In this document: piece by piece, positions 63,864-64,000 of the stretch
Position numbering within the stretch: the stretch's first letter is position 1
How the letters are laid out: each line of letters starts with the position of its first letter
Assembly (NCBI GenBank): GCA_026874595.1
Contig: CM049313.1
Span: 80,486,659 to 80,550,658 of the forward strand
DNA from: Sipunculus nudus
Taxonomy: Eukaryota > Annelida > Sipuncula > Golfingiida > Sipunculidae
Length of the DNA stretch: 64,000 nucleotides
Direction of reading: 5' to 3'
The notes under the pieces: model-generated
Told to the model about the DNA's origin: nothing
The model's input: only the letters and a program-made list of their open reading frames with translations
Databases searched by the model: none
Program-made: the position numbers and the translations under genes

Positions 63864-64000
63864 TGACACCATTTTTTGGGTCGTATCTGAAACTAGGAAC
63901 ATTGGCTTATCCCTTCGCACATGTTGCTTTGTGCTGCCGTTACCATGGTTACCAAATTTTGGGGTAAAACTTGACAATCTGAAAATTCGGAGTTTTCCAG
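63864..64000 (+). repeat. Diverged relative of the leader repeat (compare 700-838)
   Basis: It aligns without large gaps to the region around the X-box of each unit. Shared words include TATCTGAAACTAGGA, GTTACCATGG and CCAAATTTTGGGGTAAAACT. Many substitutions are spread along it, unlike the near-identical units to the left. It could be the array edge, an older unit, or an independent copy of the same repeat family. Confidence 0.8.

Overview
The window is eukaryotic, non-coding and almost entirely repetitive. A head-to-tail tandem array of one large unit, normally about 6.2 kb, fills positions 1 to 63363 (10 units plus the start of an eleventh). It ends in a 500-base N gap, followed by 137 bases of a clearly diverged relative of one part of the unit. 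A second 500-base N gap lies inside apparent unit 5. I found no credible protein-coding gene, tRNA, rRNA or CRISPR array. The open frames present are short, repeat-derived, and change frame from copy to copy. AT-rich intergenic composition, long GTCT microsatellites and tandem AGGTCA blocks are typical of molluscan (especially bivalve) genomes. That assignment is a moderate-confidence inference from general knowledge, not from a recognised gene.

Layout of one unit, using unit 1 coordinates. 1-1413: a (TGTC)n tract, then a leader built of decayed ~150-bp tandem repeats. The leader carries an ETS-type doublet (6-24), three abutting AGGTCA half-sites (197-214), a perfect CTCF core (641-653) and a perfect palindromic RFX X-box (789-802). 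1414-1806: a unique spacer with a 65-codon minus-strand open frame of unknown meaning. 1807-4019: a nested tandem array of ~364-bp sub-repeats, six in unit 1, diverged at both edges and homogenised in the middle. 4020-4232: an AT-rich stretch ending in a T-run and a G-run of 12-19 Gs depending on the unit. 4233-6052: a unique body containing an old direct duplication (offset ~833 bp), a kB-like palindrome and two small hairpins. 6053-6226: a second GTCT tract and the unit end.

The units fall into three contiguous blocks by sub-repeat architecture. Block A (units 1-4 and the left part of 5) has six sub-repeats. Block B (the right part of 5, and 6-8) has five or the remains of five, with sub-repeats 1 and 2 fused at one shared junction in units 6-8. 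Block C (units 9-10) has five, having lost one of the two identical central copies. Neighbouring units sharing the same structural mutation points to recent local amplification or conversion. Apparent unit 5 joins block A to block B across the N gap, so it is probably a chimera and the true array is longer.

There is no gene pathway here. The main biological hypothesis is a macrosatellite with one strong CTCF-type site per unit, organised like the vertebrate DXZ4 and D4Z4 macrosatellites and possibly acting as a boundary or chromatin-architecture element. Units 4-10 also carry many single-base indels, which look more like long-read consensus errors than biology.
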